From: Candidatus Marispirochaeta associata
GTDB taxonomy: Bacteria > Spirochaetota > Spirochaetia > JC444 > Marispirochaetaceae
Length of the DNA: 64,000 nt
Direction: 5' to 3'
Assembly (NCBI GenBank): GCA_001749745.1
Contig: JWTM01000532.1
Span: 310,001-374,000 of the forward strand
Each line of letters begins with the position of its first letter. Positions within the stretch are counted from its first letter, which is position 1. Shown here one piece after another: positions 17,271 to 27,617 of the stretch. The notes below the pieces were generated by a model. It made no database searches and was not told the origin of the DNA. It was given only the letters and a program-made list of their open reading frames with translations. Made by a program: the position numbers and the translations under genes.

Positions 17271-18317
17271 ATGTCAACGCTACGAGAACGAAACTTTAAA
17301 CGACTAAGGGAGAGCATCGCCGGGGAGCAATCGGACGGCCATGCCGTATTCAATTTCTATACCTTTCCCTATTTCCGGGCGGTAACCGGAGTTAATCTAG
17401 ATGATTACTTCCACAATCCCGAGGTTACCCTGAAGTGCCAAATTGAAGGGCTGGAGCTGGTCGAGGGTATTGGAAACCCCTTGCCCGACATGGGCGCGGT
17501 AGCCGAAGCCAGCGGTCTCGGCGGGGTGATCGCCTTCGACGACAACGGCTTTATATCGGCCCATCCGAATCCCAAGATAGCCGAGGCGGAGACCGTCGAC
17601 GATCTGGATTGGCTTAAACCGGGCGATCCATACGGCGATAACTATATGGGACAGGCTTTGAAGACGCTGCAGTATATGGTCGACCATTGTCCGGAGAACT
17701 ACCGGGTCAACCCTCATCCAGTCATGGGACCCTACACCGTCGGCTCGACCATTAGGGGCATCAGCGAGTTCGCTATGGATACCCTGATGGAGCCGGATCT
17801 GGTCAACAAGATCCTGGACGTGGTCGTGGAGACACAGGTACGCTTCATGAAAGCCCAGGAGAAGATTCTCGGCTCTCTGCACCATATCCTGGTGGCGGAC
17901 GACCTCTCTGCCTTTATCAGTGAGGAATCCTACCGGGAGTTCGTTCTGCCCCGATACCATCAGATGTTTGAGGATTTCCCGAACACCCAGCGCTGGCTGC
18001 ATAACGACTCTACCGCTCGGCACGTTGCGCCGGCCATCGCCGATTCCGGGATGGTCGCCTGGCAGTATCTGCCCGAGATTGAGCCCATGGAAGCCTTGGA
18101 ACTGACCGGAGGCAAGGTTACCCTTTTGGGCGGTCTGAGTCCTCTCGAGCTGGCGAGTTGGACGGAAGAGGAGACCTACGAGAAATGTACCGAGGTTCTA
18201 AAATCCTTTCAGGGAAACAATAAGTGTGTTCTTGCCGCCGGAGGTTCGGTCAATCAAGTCCCTATTCCCAACCTGAAGGCTATGTTCCGGGCCGCAGACG
18301 ATTATAAGATCAACTAA
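17271..18317 (+). CDS. Uroporphyrinogen decarboxylase-fold protein, likely corrinoid methyltransferase-type
   Basis: 348 residues of the UroD/MtaA/CmuA superfamily. Typical blocks are HPVMGPYTVGSTIRG (about 150-164), an ADDLSAFIS segment, WLHNDST and TLLGGLSP. In this superfamily the C-terminal His/Cys residues bind zinc and activate methyl groups for a corrinoid protein, whereas true HemE has an N-terminal Arg cluster that I do not see. No corrinoid-protein gene is adjacent, so the substrate is unknown. The gene stands alone with its own promoter and a long leader. Confidence 0.75.
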   Translation: MSTLRERNFKRLRESIAGEQSDGHAVFNFYTFPYFRAVTGVNLDDYFHNPEVTLKCQIEGLELVEGIGNPLPDMGAVAEASGLGGVIAFDDNGFISAHPNPKIAEAETVDDLDWLKPGDPYGDNYMGQALKTLQYMVDHCPENYRVNPHPVMGPYTVGSTIRGISEFAMDTLMEPDLVNKILDVVVETQVRFMKAQEKILGSLHHILVADDLSAFISEESYREFVLPRYHQMFEDFPNTQRWLHNDSTARHVAPAIADSGMVAWQYLPEIEPMEALELTGGKVTLLGGLSPLELASWTEEETYEKCTEVLKSFQGNNKCVLAAGGSVNQVPIPNLKAMFRAADDYKIN

Positions 18318-18346
18318 CAGCCGTACCAGCTTAGTCTCTCTTCAAT

Positions 18347-18380
18347 AAAAAAGAGGCTGTCTCCATTAGGAGGCAGCCTC
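18347..18380 (-). terminator. Terminator of the EF-G-like gene (bidirectional hairpin)
   Basis: A 12-bp stem (one T:G pair) with loop ATTA at 18353-18380. The minus strand runs into six T residues. Convergent use for the UroD-fold gene on the plus strand is possible. Confidence 0.85.
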
Positions 18381-18422
18381 TTCACTTATAAAGCTCTTTT
18401 TAGGAAAAGCAGGGCAGGGGAG

Positions 18423-20501
18423 CTAAGCCTGCTCGCTCAGCGCCTTTGCTTCCTGGATGACCATATCCGCAACCCGTCCGGAGATAGGATTGTAGTGGTC
18501 GAAATCCATCTCGAATGAACCGGTTCCGGAGGTCATGGATTTGAGATCGATCGCATAGCGAAGCATCTCCGATTGGGGCACCTCGGCGTCAACCTCGTTG
18601 ATTCCGCCGCCCAGAGCCTCTTGTCCCAGAACACGGCCTCTGCGGGAGGAGAGATCCGAGAGGATATCCCCCAGATACTGCTCGTCCACAAAGACCCGCA
18701 GCTTCATCACCGGCTCCAGAAGCACAGTACCGGCCTTCTCCAAAGCGGCCTTCAAGGCACCCTTTGCAGCCAGCTTAAATGCCATCTCGGAGGAGTCTAC
18801 CGGATGTTCCTTTCCATCGATGATATGGGCTTCGATATCGACGATGGGATAACCGGCCAGGTAGCCCTCTTCCATAGCCTCGGCGATGCCCTTCTCGATG
18901 CCCGGCATATAGCCTTTTGAGATCGATCCGCCTTTGATGTCGTTAAAGAATTCCAGATATTTTCCCCGCTCGATGGGGCCTACATCCATCACAACCCGGC
19001 CGTACTGACCGTGACCGCCGGACTGCTTCTTGTGGGTATACTCGGCGCCGGCCTTTTTGGTGATAGTCTCCCGGTAAGCGATACGCGGAACCTTGGTCTC
19101 TATCTCGATCTTCTGCTTCTCTTTGATTTTATCCAGGATCATGTTGATATGCAGCTCCCCCATTCCGGAGATTACATTCTCGTGGGTCTCCTTATTGAAG
19201 GAGATCTGGAAGGTGAGATCCTCTTCCGCCGCCCGGTGGATAGCTGCATTGAGCTTGTCCTCCTCCTTCTTACTCGAGGCGTTTATGGCCAACGAGAATA
19301 CCGGCTGGGGCAGATGCAAAGCGTCGAATTTGAGAAAGGAGTCAGGTGCGCAGAAACTGCTGTTGGTGTTGAACCCCTCTACCTTGGCTACCACACCCAG
19401 ATCGCCGGCGAAGAGCTCTTTCACCTCGATGAGTTTCTTCCCCAGGGTCACATAGAGCTTCGAAATACGTTCCTTCTTGCCGGTGTCGCAGTTGAGGACC
19501 TCAGAATCCGCCGCCAGTCTACCGCGCATAACCTTGAAGTAGGAGAGCCTGCCGGAGAACTGATCGATGGCAGTCTTGTAGACCATACCGGCCAAGGGAC
19601 CCTCGGCGTCGATTTCGACAACCTGCTCGTTACCCTCGCTATCCCGTGCCAGTTCGTCGATGTGGTCCGGAGAAGGGCAGATATTACTGATAAAGTTCAG
19701 GAGCGATGCGACCCCGGTATTCTGCAGCGCCGAACCGCACAGGGTGGGAACGATCTTGTTATCCCTGAGACCGTCGATCAGACCCTGGCGGATTTCATCG
19801 GGGGTAAGGGTTCCCTCGGCGAAATACTTCTCTAAGAGCGCATCCTCGCCTTCGGCGGCGCTTTCGATCAGGGTAAGCCGATACTCCTCAACCATCTCCG
19901 CATATTCAGCGGGAATGTCGACCGGTTCATCCTTGGCGGAAGGATCGTGGGCCATATAGGCCTTGTTCTCGATCAGGTTGATAATGCCCTTAAACTCAGT
20001 ACCGCTTCCCATGGGAATGGTAACCGGGACAAAGGTCATCTTGAACTTATCTTGCAGATCGCTGAAGACATGTTCAAAATCAGCTCTCTCACGGTCCATA
20101 CGGTTGATAAATACAAAACGAGGCATCTTACGCTGATCCAGACGGCGCCATCGCTTAATCGTCTCGATCTGAACTCCGTCCCGCCCGTCTACGACCATCA
20201 TGGCGCTTTCGGCGCAGCGGAAGGCCGCTACAACCTCTCCGATAAAGTCGGCGGCTCCGGGAGTGTCCAGTAAATTAACCTTGTGATTGTTCCAGTCACA
20301 GTTGGCCACGGCGGTGTGAATCGAAATACCCCGGGCGATCTCTTCTTCAGAGTAATCGCTGACGGTTTTTCCCGACTCTACGCTTTCTGCCCGGTCGATA
20401 ACCCCCGAGTTGAACAGCAACTGTTCTAACAAGGTGGTTTTACCAGTGCTTCCGTGGCCGACAATTGCAATGTTGCGGATATCAGCAGTGGAAAAACTCA
20501 T
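18423..20501 (-). CDS. Elongation factor G-like GTPase (EF-G paralogue)
   Basis: 692 residues with the full EF-G domain order. G1 is GHGSTGKTT (about 15-23), followed by a switch region with RGISIHTA. G3 is DTPGAADF. G4 is NRMD instead of the usual NKMD, which may slightly change guanine binding. Domains III-V are complete, including SGMGELHINM. This matches the EF-G-like family often annotated FusA2/EF-G2, whose precise role varies. It has its own terminator and lies directly downstream of a second EF-G on the same strand, separated by a terminator. Confidence 0.88.
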   Translation of the reverse strand: MSFSTADIRNIAIVGHGSTGKTTLLEQLLFNSGVIDRAESVESGKTVSDYSEEEIARGISIHTAVANCDWNNHKVNLLDTPGAADFIGEVVAAFRCAESAMMVVDGRDGVQIETIKRWRRLDQRKMPRFVFINRMDRERADFEHVFSDLQDKFKMTFVPVTIPMGSGTEFKGIINLIENKAYMAHDPSAKDEPVDIPAEYAEMVEEYRLTLIESAAEGEDALLEKYFAEGTLTPDEIRQGLIDGLRDNKIVPTLCGSALQNTGVASLLNFISNICPSPDHIDELARDSEGNEQVVEIDAEGPLAGMVYKTAIDQFSGRLSYFKVMRGRLAADSEVLNCDTGKKERISKLYVTLGKKLIEVKELFAGDLGVVAKVEGFNTNSSFCAPDSFLKFDALHLPQPVFSLAINASSKKEEDKLNAAIHRAAEEDLTFQISFNKETHENVISGMGELHINMILDKIKEKQKIEIETKVPRIAYRETITKKAGAEYTHKKQSGGHGQYGRVVMDVGPIERGKYLEFFNDIKGGSISKGYMPGIEKGIAEAMEEGYLAGYPIVDIEAHIIDGKEHPVDSSEMAFKLAAKGALKAALEKAGTVLLEPVMKLRVFVDEQYLGDILSDLSSRRGRVLGQEALGGGINEVDAEVPQSEMLRYAIDLKSMTSGTGSFEMDFDHYNPISGRVADMVIQEAKALSEQA

Positions 20502-20572
20502 TTGTGCTCCTCGTTCTGTTAGGATTTGATGATGTGAATATTAGGTTAACCGCACATATTCTAGATGTCAAT

Positions 20573-20620
20573 AAAAAAAGCCTCCCCCGGATCCGGCGCC
20601 GAGGCGCTGCGGGGAAGGCC
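20573..20620 (-). terminator. Terminator between the two EF-G genes
   Basis: On the minus strand a GC-rich hairpin (10-bp outer stem GCCTCCCCCG/CGGGGAAGGC with one mismatch) precedes seven T residues. Confidence 0.8.
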
Positions 20621-20658
20621 TGTAAGACTAAGTTGAGAATCGAGGCGTGGCAGCCGGT

Positions 20659-22686
20659 TTAATCGCCGCTTTTCTGCTGAAAATGGGAGAATTCCATCGC
20701 AAAGGTACCCCGCCCCTGGGTTATGCTCCGGAGGGCGGTGGAATAGCCGAACATCTTGGCCAGGGGAACCTGGGCGCGAACATGCTCGATAGCCGTTCTC
20801 GATTCGAGGCTGTTAATGATACCCGAGCGGGTGGTCAAGTGATTGATAACCTCCCCCACAAAATCCTTGGGGCACATCACATCGACGTTCATCACCGGTT
20901 CCAGAAGTATCGGCGAAGCGCTGCGGCAGGCATTGTCGAAGCCCATGGCGGCGGCGGCTTCGAAGGCGAGGGGAGTGGCTCGCATCTCATCGTACTTGGC
21001 GGCCACCAGGGTAACCCCCACATCATAGCACTGATAACCGAACATGATCCCCGACGAGAAGGCGTTGGTGACCCCCCGTTCGACGGCTTCCACCATCTCC
21101 GCCGGAAGCTCGGATTTCTTCAGGGCCGAGGTAAAACTATTTCCCGCTCCCCGTTCGACCGGTTCGACCTTGAGGGTGATAGAGGCGTAGTTCTCCTTAC
21201 CCGCCAGCACCTTCAGATACTCCTCGGTATGCTCCACGGCGGCGGTGACGGATTCACGATAGGTAACCTGGGGATTGCCGATACGGGCGTCCACCTTGAA
21301 ATCTGCCGTTATCCGGGTGACCAGTACCTCCAGGTGGAGCTCGCCCATACCGGAAATAATCAGCTGGCCGGTCTCCTTATCCTCCTTGACCTGGAAGGTC
21401 GGATCCTCCTTCTGCAGGAGATCGAGTATCTCACGCAGCTTCTTGGCGTCGGAGATGCTCTTCGGCTCGATAGCCACGTCGATTACCGGCATGGGGAAAT
21501 CCATCTGCTCCAGCACTACCTGATGGCCTTCAGAGCCGAGGGTATCGCCGGTTTGAGAGAATTTACAGCCGATTATAACCGCGATATCGCCGGCGGAAAC
21601 GGAGTCGATCGCCTCGCTCCGGTTGGAGTGCATCCGGAGCAGCCGATTGACCCGCTCCTTCTTCTTCTTGTTGATGTTGTAGACGGCGCTGCCTTTCTTG
21701 ATGCTTCCCGAATACATTCGAATGAAGGAGTAGCTCCCGGCCTCTCGGTCGCTTTGGATCTTGAACACCAAACCCAGGGGAGGGCCGTCCGGATCATGAT
21801 GTACCGGATACTCTTCCTCGCTCTTCACGACCATCCCCGTAGGCGGGGTGACCTCGTGGGGAGCCGGCAGAAAATCGATGATAGCATCGAGCAGGGGCTG
21901 AACGCCGATATTCTTAAGGGAGGCGCCGCAGAGGACGGGAATAAAGCTGCGCTTTATCGTCTCCTGCCGCAAGGTGGCTACCAGAAGTTCCCGGGGCACC
22001 TCCTTGCCTTCCAGATAGAGCTCGGTAATCTCGTCGCTATAGCCGGAAACGGTATCGATCAACTTCTCCCGCCATTCGGCTGCCTGAGCGGCAAGCTCAT
22101 CCCGAATCGGGTGAAAATCCATCTCGGCTCCCTTGGAATCGCTGATCCAGTGGATCTCCTGCATATTGATCAGGTCGATGACCCCCTGAAACTCGGATTC
22201 TGCCCCGATGGGGAGTTGCAGCGGAACGGTAGTCACCTTGAGCTTCTTCTCCATCTCGGCCAGAACGGCGTAGAAATCGGCGCCTATCCGGTCCATCTTA
22301 TTGATGTAAGCGATTCGGGGAACATGATAATGATCCGCCTGATGCCAGACCGTTTCCGACTGGGGTTCGACTCCCCCCACCGCACAGAATATGCCGACGG
22401 CGCTGTCCAGGACACGCAGCGCCCGTTCTACCTCGGCGGTAAAATCGACATGTCCCGGGGTATCGATGATATTGATGCGAGTATCGTTCCAGTTACAGGT
22501 GGTTGCCGCAGAGGTGATGGTAATTCCCCGATCCTGCTCCTGGGGCATCCAATCCATGATGGCCTCACCGTCGTCCACCTCGCCGATGCGGTGGCTTTTC
22601 CCGGTATAGTAGAGGATCCGCTCGGTGGTAGTCGTCTTTCCGGCGTCGATGTGGGCTATGATTCCGATGTTTCTCATGTTTTGCAT
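20659..22686 (-). CDS. fusA: Elongation factor G (spirochaetal paralogue)
   Basis: 675 residues. G1 is AHIDAGKTT (about 10-18), G3 is DTPGHVDF, G4 is NKMD, and a standard switch [10 protein letters not shown] is present. Domains II-V are complete. Spirochaetes are known to divide EF-G work between paralogues: in Borrelia one promotes translocation and the other acts in ribosome recycling. Which role this protein has cannot be told here, although the shorter length would fit the recycling type. The ATG at 22686 has GGGAGA 10 bp upstream. An ATG three codons later is possible. Confidence 0.9.
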   Translation of the reverse strand: MQNMRNIGIIAHIDAGKTTTTERILYYTGKSHRIGEVDDGEAIMDWMPQEQDRGITITSAATTCNWNDTRINIIDTPGHVDFTAEVERALRVLDSAVGIFCAVGGVEPQSETVWHQADHYHVPRIAYINKMDRIGADFYAVLAEMEKKLKVTTVPLQLPIGAESEFQGVIDLINMQEIHWISDSKGAEMDFHPIRDELAAQAAEWREKLIDTVSGYSDEITELYLEGKEVPRELLVATLRQETIKRSFIPVLCGASLKNIGVQPLLDAIIDFLPAPHEVTPPTGMVVKSEEEYPVHHDPDGPPLGLVFKIQSDREAGSYSFIRMYSGSIKKGSAVYNINKKKKERVNRLLRMHSNRSEAIDSVSAGDIAVIIGCKFSQTGDTLGSEGHQVVLEQMDFPMPVIDVAIEPKSISDAKKLREILDLLQKEDPTFQVKEDKETGQLIISGMGELHLEVLVTRITADFKVDARIGNPQVTYRESVTAAVEHTEEYLKVLAGKENYASITLKVEPVERGAGNSFTSALKKSELPAEMVEAVERGVTNAFSSGIMFGYQCYDVGVTLVAAKYDEMRATPLAFEAAAAMGFDNACRSASPILLEPVMNVDVMCPKDFVGEVINHLTTRSGIINSLESRTAIEHVRAQVPLAKMFGYSTALRSITQGRGTFAMEFSHFQQKSGD

Positions 22687-22778
22687 GACTGAATTTCTGT
22701 CTCCCGATTATTCCAGAGGCGAGCGTTTTAAGGGATAGTATCATATACCTAAACCTTCAGAAAAGAGGTTGAGATATA

Positions 22779-22808
22779 TTGACATTTTTTAAATGCGTGT
22801 GCTATTGT
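22779..22808 (+). promoter_or_regulatory. Promoter of tRNA-Val
   Basis: TTGACA (22779-22784), 18-bp spacer, TATTGT (22803-22808), 15 bp before the tRNA. Confidence 0.8.
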
Positions 22809-22823
22809 CCTCAAGACTTCAGC

Positions 22824-22896
<73 letters not shown>

Positions 22897-22900
22897 TTAA

Positions 22901-22935
22901 AGGCCGATTCACTACAGGTGGATCGGCCTTTTTTT
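22901..22935 (+). terminator. Terminator of tRNA-Val
   Basis: AGGCCGAT/ATCGGCCT stem with 13-nt loop, then seven T residues. Confidence 0.9.
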
Positions 22936-22973
22936 CTTGATCGTTCGTATTCATTCGCGTATGCTAGTGGTGA

Positions 22974-24485
22974 ATGAGGTATGACGTGCTCATCGATAAG
23001 CTGTGCGAACTACTAGAACGGCACTCCACTCCCGACGCTGTTTCCCGTTTCTTACAGGTCCTGGAGAAAGAATCCCGTATCAGAAACGCTCGCGTATGCC
23101 TTCAGGATGACGGTATCGATAGGCTCTATTGTATATCTTCATCTCTGACCAGAGGGAAGTCCGACGCGCTCACTCGGCATGATCAGTTCACTATCGATAT
23201 TAGTGAAAAAGAACCGATCTGGGATCAAGGTCTGGGTAAAGTGAACTCCCCCCATGGGGTTGCGCTGAAGGAAGCGGGCGCACTCTTTCGCTCAGTTATA
23301 CCGCTCTTTATCCGCCCGAGTCGCACCGAGCAGGAAAGGGGATTTCTCGAGATCGCTTCTGTCTCGCCGCTGCATGAGAACGATGGGGACGCCGATGAGC
23401 TTTTAAGAGTTTGCCGGGTGCTGAGTCTCGCCCTCCGGTACTGGCTCTCCAGCAGCCGGGAGCGGATGCAATTGCGAGAGGCTGAGCTCTTTCGCGAGGC
23501 GGCAATATCCTTGACCTCCTCCCTGAGCAGGGATGAGGTGATCGAACAGATCCTTGTCCGTCTGCAGGAACTGGTTCCCTATAAGACCTGTAGCGTGCAA
23601 CTCTTAAAGCAGGAGCAGGGGGGGGAATTTCTCGAGATCGTCGGGGGAAACGGTTTTCCCAATCTGCCCGAGATTCTCGGTATCCGCTTTCCGGTGGGGG
23701 GAGATAATCCCAACACCCGCGTAATCCGCAGTCGCAAGAGCTACTTTTCCGCCAACATTACCCGGGATTTTAAAGCCTTCATGGAGGGGCCGCATCGTTT
23801 CGCCGAGATTGTCTCCTGGATGGGGGTGCCTATGATCTTGGGAAACAAGCTGATCGGGATGCTGACCCTCGATAAGAGCGAAGAGGATTTTTTCACCGAA
23901 GCCCATGTGCGCAGCACGGAGGTGTTTGCAGTCCAAGCGGCGGTTGCCCTGGAGAACGCCCGGCACTTCGAGGAGTTGAAAGAGCTCAATGCCAGGCTTG
24001 AACATGTCGCAATTACCGATGAGTTGACCGGGCTCTACAACCGGCGCGGGTTTATGACCCTGGGCAGCGAGCAGCTTCACTACTTCAGACGACACAAGAT
24101 CGACTCCCTGCTAATCTACCTCGATCTTGATAACTTCAAGGAGATAAACGATACCCTCGGTCATGCGGAGGGAGACCGGGCCCTACGCAACTATGCCCAG
24201 ATCCTGAAAGAGAGTCTGCGTAAATCCGATCTGGTCGGTCGCATGGGGGGTGACGAGTTTGTGATCCTTACCGGGCAGAGCGAGAATCAGAGCAGGGCGG
24301 CTATCATCGAACGTATCGAGAAGAGGCTGGCCCGCTTCAACGCCTCCGACAAGGCGCAGTATCTCCTCTCCGCATCCACCGGAGCGTGCCCGGCGATTCA
24401 GCCTTCAAACATGAAGTTGGAGGAGATGATCCAAATAGCGGACAAGGAGCTTTATCAGAGTAAGCGCCGGGACGCAAACTGTTAA
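22974..24485 (+). CDS. Diguanylate cyclase with GAF domain
   Basis: 503 residues. A less clear N-terminal sensory region (1-165) is followed by a GAF domain (about 175-330), a short helix and a GGDEF domain (about 335-500). The active-site motif is GGDEF (426-430), preceded by ELTGLYNRRGF. It would make cyclic di-GMP from two GTP. I see no clear RxxD inhibitory site. The ATG at 22974 has a poor ribosome site. The stop overlaps the stop region of the convergent secreted-protein gene by 4 bp. Confidence 0.93.
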   Translation: MRYDVLIDKLCELLERHSTPDAVSRFLQVLEKESRIRNARVCLQDDGIDRLYCISSSLTRGKSDALTRHDQFTIDISEKEPIWDQGLGKVNSPHGVALKEAGALFRSVIPLFIRPSRTEQERGFLEIASVSPLHENDGDADELLRVCRVLSLALRYWLSSSRERMQLREAELFREAAISLTSSLSRDEVIEQILVRLQELVPYKTCSVQLLKQEQGGEFLEIVGGNGFPNLPEILGIRFPVGGDNPNTRVIRSRKSYFSANITRDFKAFMEGPHRFAEIVSWMGVPMILGNKLIGMLTLDKSEEDFFTEAHVRSTEVFAVQAAVALENARHFEELKELNARLEHVAITDELTGLYNRRGFMTLGSEQLHYFRRHKIDSLLIYLDLDNFKEINDTLGHAEGDRALRNYAQILKESLRKSDLVGRMGGDEFVILTGQSENQSRAAIIERIEKRLARFNASDKAQYLLSASTGACPAIQPSNMKLEEMIQIADKELYQSKRRDANC

Positions 24486-25258
24486 GAGTACTCTTCCTCT
24501 ATTAGGTCTGAGAACCAGCTATACATGGCCTTGATGCGGTTGTAGAAAGAATCCTTCTTCGACTTCTCGATACCAAAGAGGGAGGCCGAATCCACGCTTG
24601 AGGCGCCGTAGAAGTAGAGGGTATCCCCGTCGGGAATGATCAACATATTCATCCGAAAACGTTCGCTCTTAACCAGGGGGAGAAAATAATACCACATGGT
24701 GGTCTCGTTCCGGACCTGCATCATGAATCGGCCTTCCTGATAGGTAAAACCGGTGGTGACATAGTTCTTCCCGAAGGTGAGATCCTCCTGGAAGAGGACC
24801 TGCTCCTGAAATCGAGGAATCTGGTCGAAGCTCAAGTCGTTTAAGGGCTTCTTCGATCCCACTTCATCGACTCGATGGGCTTCGGCAAAGAGGGTCCGCA
24901 TCCGTTCCCGGCTGGCGGAGTAGTACTCTATTCCCTTGAGGGTACTCACCCGGTTCATCAGATTATATAGCTTCAGATCCCGTTCAGGATCCTCGGCCAG
25001 TCCCTGGGGAAGATCGATGGTGAAGAGCGCTTCTACTCCTATGGTGGCCTCCTGGTCCTGCAGGTCGGCGATCAGTTCCTCGCTCAAAGGGCCGAACGGC
25101 AGATATTCAAGATCCAGATCGCCGTAGAAGTAGCGTACCAGTTCTCCCTCCGCCTGCAGTTCCTCGAGAACAGAGAGGGGGATACCTGAATCAGAATAGG
25201 CCGGCGCGGCCAAGCTAACAATAATCAGTCCGCAGAGCATGAATAGTATGCGCTTCAT
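24482..25258 (-). CDS. Secreted hypothetical protein
   Basis: 258 residues with a signal peptide (about 1-22, ending APAYS) and otherwise soluble. Patterns include an LNDLSFDQIPRF segment and an RFMMQVRNETTMWYYF segment, suggesting a mixed alpha/beta domain. I do not recognise a named family. The ATG overlaps the pdxT stop by 4 bp on the same strand, so it is the third gene of a pdxS-pdxT operon, although no link with vitamin B6 is apparent. Confidence 0.7.
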   Translation of the reverse strand: MKRILFMLCGLIIVSLAAPAYSDSGIPLSVLEELQAEGELVRYFYGDLDLEYLPFGPLSEELIADLQDQEATIGVEALFTIDLPQGLAEDPERDLKLYNLMNRVSTLKGIEYYSASRERMRTLFAEAHRVDEVGSKKPLNDLSFDQIPRFQEQVLFQEDLTFGKNYVTTGFTYQEGRFMMQVRNETTMWYYFLPLVKSERFRMNMLIIPDGDTLYFYGASSVDSASLFGIEKSKKDSFYNRIKAMYSWFSDLIEEEYS

Positions 25259-25845
25259 ACATGTATCTCCCGTTGGCAGTGGGCCATCTCTAGGAAGTAA
25301 CGGTGAATTTCGTTATTATCGGTGAGTTCCGGATGAAATGAGGCGGCCAGGAGGTTCCCCTGCCTGACCATGACCGGATCGTCCTCGTAGCGGGCGAGCA
25401 CCTCGACATCGCTTCCGAGACGCACGATCTTCGGCGCCCTGATAAATACCCCGTGGACGGAGTTTAACATCGGGGTGTCCACAGGGATCTCAGCCTCGAA
25501 GCTCTCGATCTGCCTGCCGTAGGCGTTACGGGATACCGTTACATCGAGCAGCCCCAGCCGAAATTGATCATAGCCCTCTATCTCGCGGGCCATCAGTATC
25601 AATCCGGCGCAGGTTCCGAAGAGGGGCATCCCGGCGCTAACGCGCGTTTTCAGCGGTTCGGCGACACCGTAGGCAACCAGCAGCTTGCCGATGGTGGTGC
25701 TCTCTCCGCCGGGGATAATCAAGCCGTCTATTGCGTCCAGCTCCTCCGGAGTCCGCACCAAGACGACTTCCGCGCCGAGAGTGCGTACGTGTTCTGCATG
25801 TTTCTGAAAATCTCCCTGCAGAGCCAGGATCCCGATTCGTATCAT
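25255..25845 (-). CDS. pdxT: Pyridoxal 5'-phosphate synthase glutaminase subunit
   Basis: 196 residues from the ATG at 25845, which gives the usual family N-terminus MIRIGILALQGDFQKH. A TTG at 25881 overlapping pdxS would add 12 residues and is less likely. This is a class I glutamine amidotransferase that feeds ammonia to PdxS. GGEST is near 47-51, the nucleophile Cys lies in GTCAGLI, and the His-Glu pair lies in FHPELT near the end. It follows pdxS by 29 bp. Confidence 0.96.
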   Translation of the reverse strand: MIRIGILALQGDFQKHAEHVRTLGAEVVLVRTPEELDAIDGLIIPGGESTTIGKLLVAYGVAEPLKTRVSAGMPLFGTCAGLILMAREIEGYDQFRLGLLDVTVSRNAYGRQIESFEAEIPVDTPMLNSVHGVFIRAPKIVRLGSDVEVLARYEDDPVMVRQGNLLAASFHPELTDNNEIHRYFLEMAHCQREIHV

Positions 25846-25874
25846 GTGCGTATCGCTACGGTCCGTCGCTCCGA

Positions 25875-26780
25875 TTACCAACCCCGGGAAGCGAGCCGCT
25901 CTTCAGGGGCAAGTTCGTTGAGGCCGATGCCGACCATCGGTTCGCCCAGGTCGTAGGAAATCTCGGCCAGTTTGACCGGATCCTGATAATAAGTGACCGC
26001 CTCGACAATCGCCTTGGCCCGTTTGGCCGGATCCCCGGACTTGAAGATGCCCGAGCCGACAAATACGGCTTCGGCGCCGAGTTGCATCATAAGGGCCGCA
26101 TCGGCCGGAGTGGCGACGCCGCCGGCGGAGAAGTTGGGTACCGGGAGCTTCCCGGTTTCGGCGATCTCGCAAATCAGATCGTAGGGGGCGCCCAGATTCT
26201 TGGCCTCGGTCATCAGCTCCTCCTTCGGGAGGATGGTAAGCCGTCTCACGCCGTCCATCACGGTCCGCATGTGGCGAACCGCTTCAACCACGTCGCCGGT
26301 TCCGGCTTCGCCCTTGGTGCGGATCATGGCCGCGCCTTCGCCGATGCGCCGTAAAGCTTCCCCCAGATCGCGGCACCCGCAGACGAAGGGAACCTTGAAG
26401 CCGTGCTTCTCTACATGGTACGCCTCGTCCGCAGGGGTAAGGACTTCGCTCTCGTCGATGAAGTCTACGCCCAGGGCCTGCAGAATCTGGGCTTCAACCA
26501 GGTGTCCGATACGGCATTTGGCCATAACGGGAATGGATACTGCTTCTTGAATGCCTTTAATCATTTTGGGATCGGACATGCGGGCCACGCCGCCGTCGGC
26601 GCGGATATCCGCGGGAACCCGTTCCAGCGCCATTACCGCCGCCGCTCCGGCGTTCTCGGCGATCTTTGCTTGCTCAGGGGTCACTACGTCCATGATGACG
26701 CCTCCCTTGAGCATCTCAGCCAGGCCAACCTTGTTTCTCCAAGTTGCCTGCTGTCGGTTTGACCAGTTTTGTTCTGACAT
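25875..26780 (-). CDS. pdxS: Pyridoxal 5'-phosphate synthase lyase subunit
   Basis: 301 residues, full length. It builds PLP from ribose 5-phosphate, glyceraldehyde 3-phosphate and ammonia in the deoxyxylulose-independent route. Characteristic blocks are [17 protein letters not shown], the catalytic Lys region [23 protein letters not shown] and [17 protein letters not shown]. It starts the pdxS-pdxT-secreted protein run, divergent from the yggS-like gene 148 bp away. Confidence 0.98.
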   Translation of the reverse strand: MSEQNWSNRQQATWRNKVGLAEMLKGGVIMDVVTPEQAKIAENAGAAAVMALERVPADIRADGGVARMSDPKMIKGIQEAVSIPVMAKCRIGHLVEAQILQALGVDFIDESEVLTPADEAYHVEKHGFKVPFVCGCRDLGEALRRIGEGAAMIRTKGEAGTGDVVEAVRHMRTVMDGVRRLTILPKEELMTEAKNLGAPYDLICEIAETGKLPVPNFSAGGVATPADAALMMQLGAEAVFVGSGIFKSGDPAKRAKAIVEAVTYYQDPVKLAEISYDLGEPMVGIGLNELAPEERLASRGW

Positions 26781-26928
26781 AGCTACTCGACCTCGTTCTG
26801 TATTGAATCAGCGGCTGCTGTGGATGCGTTATTTTACTAGCTCAAAATAGGTTAGAAGAGGTGAAAAGTCAAGAAGCTGAAGGTTTACGCCTCTTTCCGC
26901 AGAGGGCTCATCTTGGTACTATGAGGCT

Positions 26929-27612
26929 GTGATTAGAGACAATATTGAACGAGTGGAGACGGCCGTCTCCGCCGCCGCCGAAAGGGCAGGCCGGGATCCC
27001 TCGGTAATACGGTTGATGGCGGTTTCGAAAACCCAGAGTATTGAAACGATCGACGAGGCGTACGCCGGCGGGATGCGTCTTTTCGGCGAGAACCGGGTGT
27101 CCGAGGCCGCAGAGAAGTTCGGCGGCCGCTATCCCGAAGCCGAGCTGCATCTAATTGGCCATATACAGCGCAATAAAGCCAAACAGGCGGTAGAGATCGC
27201 CCACACCATCCAATCCGTCGATGCCGTCCGCACCTTAAACGCCCTCGAGAAGTATGCGACCGATTGGGATAAAGAGATCAATATTCTGATCGAGATGAAT
27301 ACCAGCGGCGAGGAGTCCAAACAAGGAGTGCGTAGTGAGGCCGATCTGCGGGAGTTGGTCGAGGCGGTGCTCGAGGCCCCGCATATCCTGCTGGAGGGCT
27401 TAATGACCATGGCTCCCTTTACCGACGATCAGGCCCTTATTCGGCGCTCCTTCCGGAGTCTGAAATCCTGGCAGGAGAGACTCTCCCGGGAATACGGGGC
27501 CGATTATTTCCGCACCCTCTCCATGGGCATGACCAACGACTACGAGATCGCGGTCGAGGAGGGCTCCACCCTGTTGCGCGTCGGCACCGCCATCTTCGGT
27601 TCCCGGAGCTAG
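26929..27612 (+). CDS. yggS: YggS-family pyridoxal phosphate-binding protein (PLPBP)
   Basis: 227 residues, single alanine-racemase-like barrel without the racemase C-terminal domain. The PLP Lys lies in LMAVSKTQ (about residue 36). GENRVSEA, HLIGHIQRNK and SMGMTNDYEIAV are the family blocks. Its role is PLP homeostasis. It is divergent from the PLP-synthase genes, a fitting neighbourhood. The start is GTG with ATGAGG 3 bp upstream. Confidence 0.95.
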   Translation: MIRDNIERVETAVSAAAERAGRDPSVIRLMAVSKTQSIETIDEAYAGGMRLFGENRVSEAAEKFGGRYPEAELHLIGHIQRNKAKQAVEIAHTIQSVDAVRTLNALEKYATDWDKEINILIEMNTSGEESKQGVRSEADLRELVEAVLEAPHILLEGLMTMAPFTDDQALIRRSFRSLKSWQERLSREYGADYFRTLSMGMTNDYEIAVEEGSTLLRVGTAIFGSRS

Positions 27613-27617
27613 GCTCG

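Noticed and set aside
19011-19835. A 274-codon plus-strand frame opposite the EF-G-like gene
   Set aside because: Same antisense artefact; no recognisable motif and lies wholly within an unmistakable EF-G-like gene.
20647-22692. A 681-codon open frame on the plus strand opposite the EF-G gene
   Set aside because: It mirrors the EF-G gene almost exactly, reads as low-complexity His/Gly/Leu-rich protein and has no ribosome site. High GC and strong codon bias give such antisense frames; EF-G on the minus strand has complete domain motifs.
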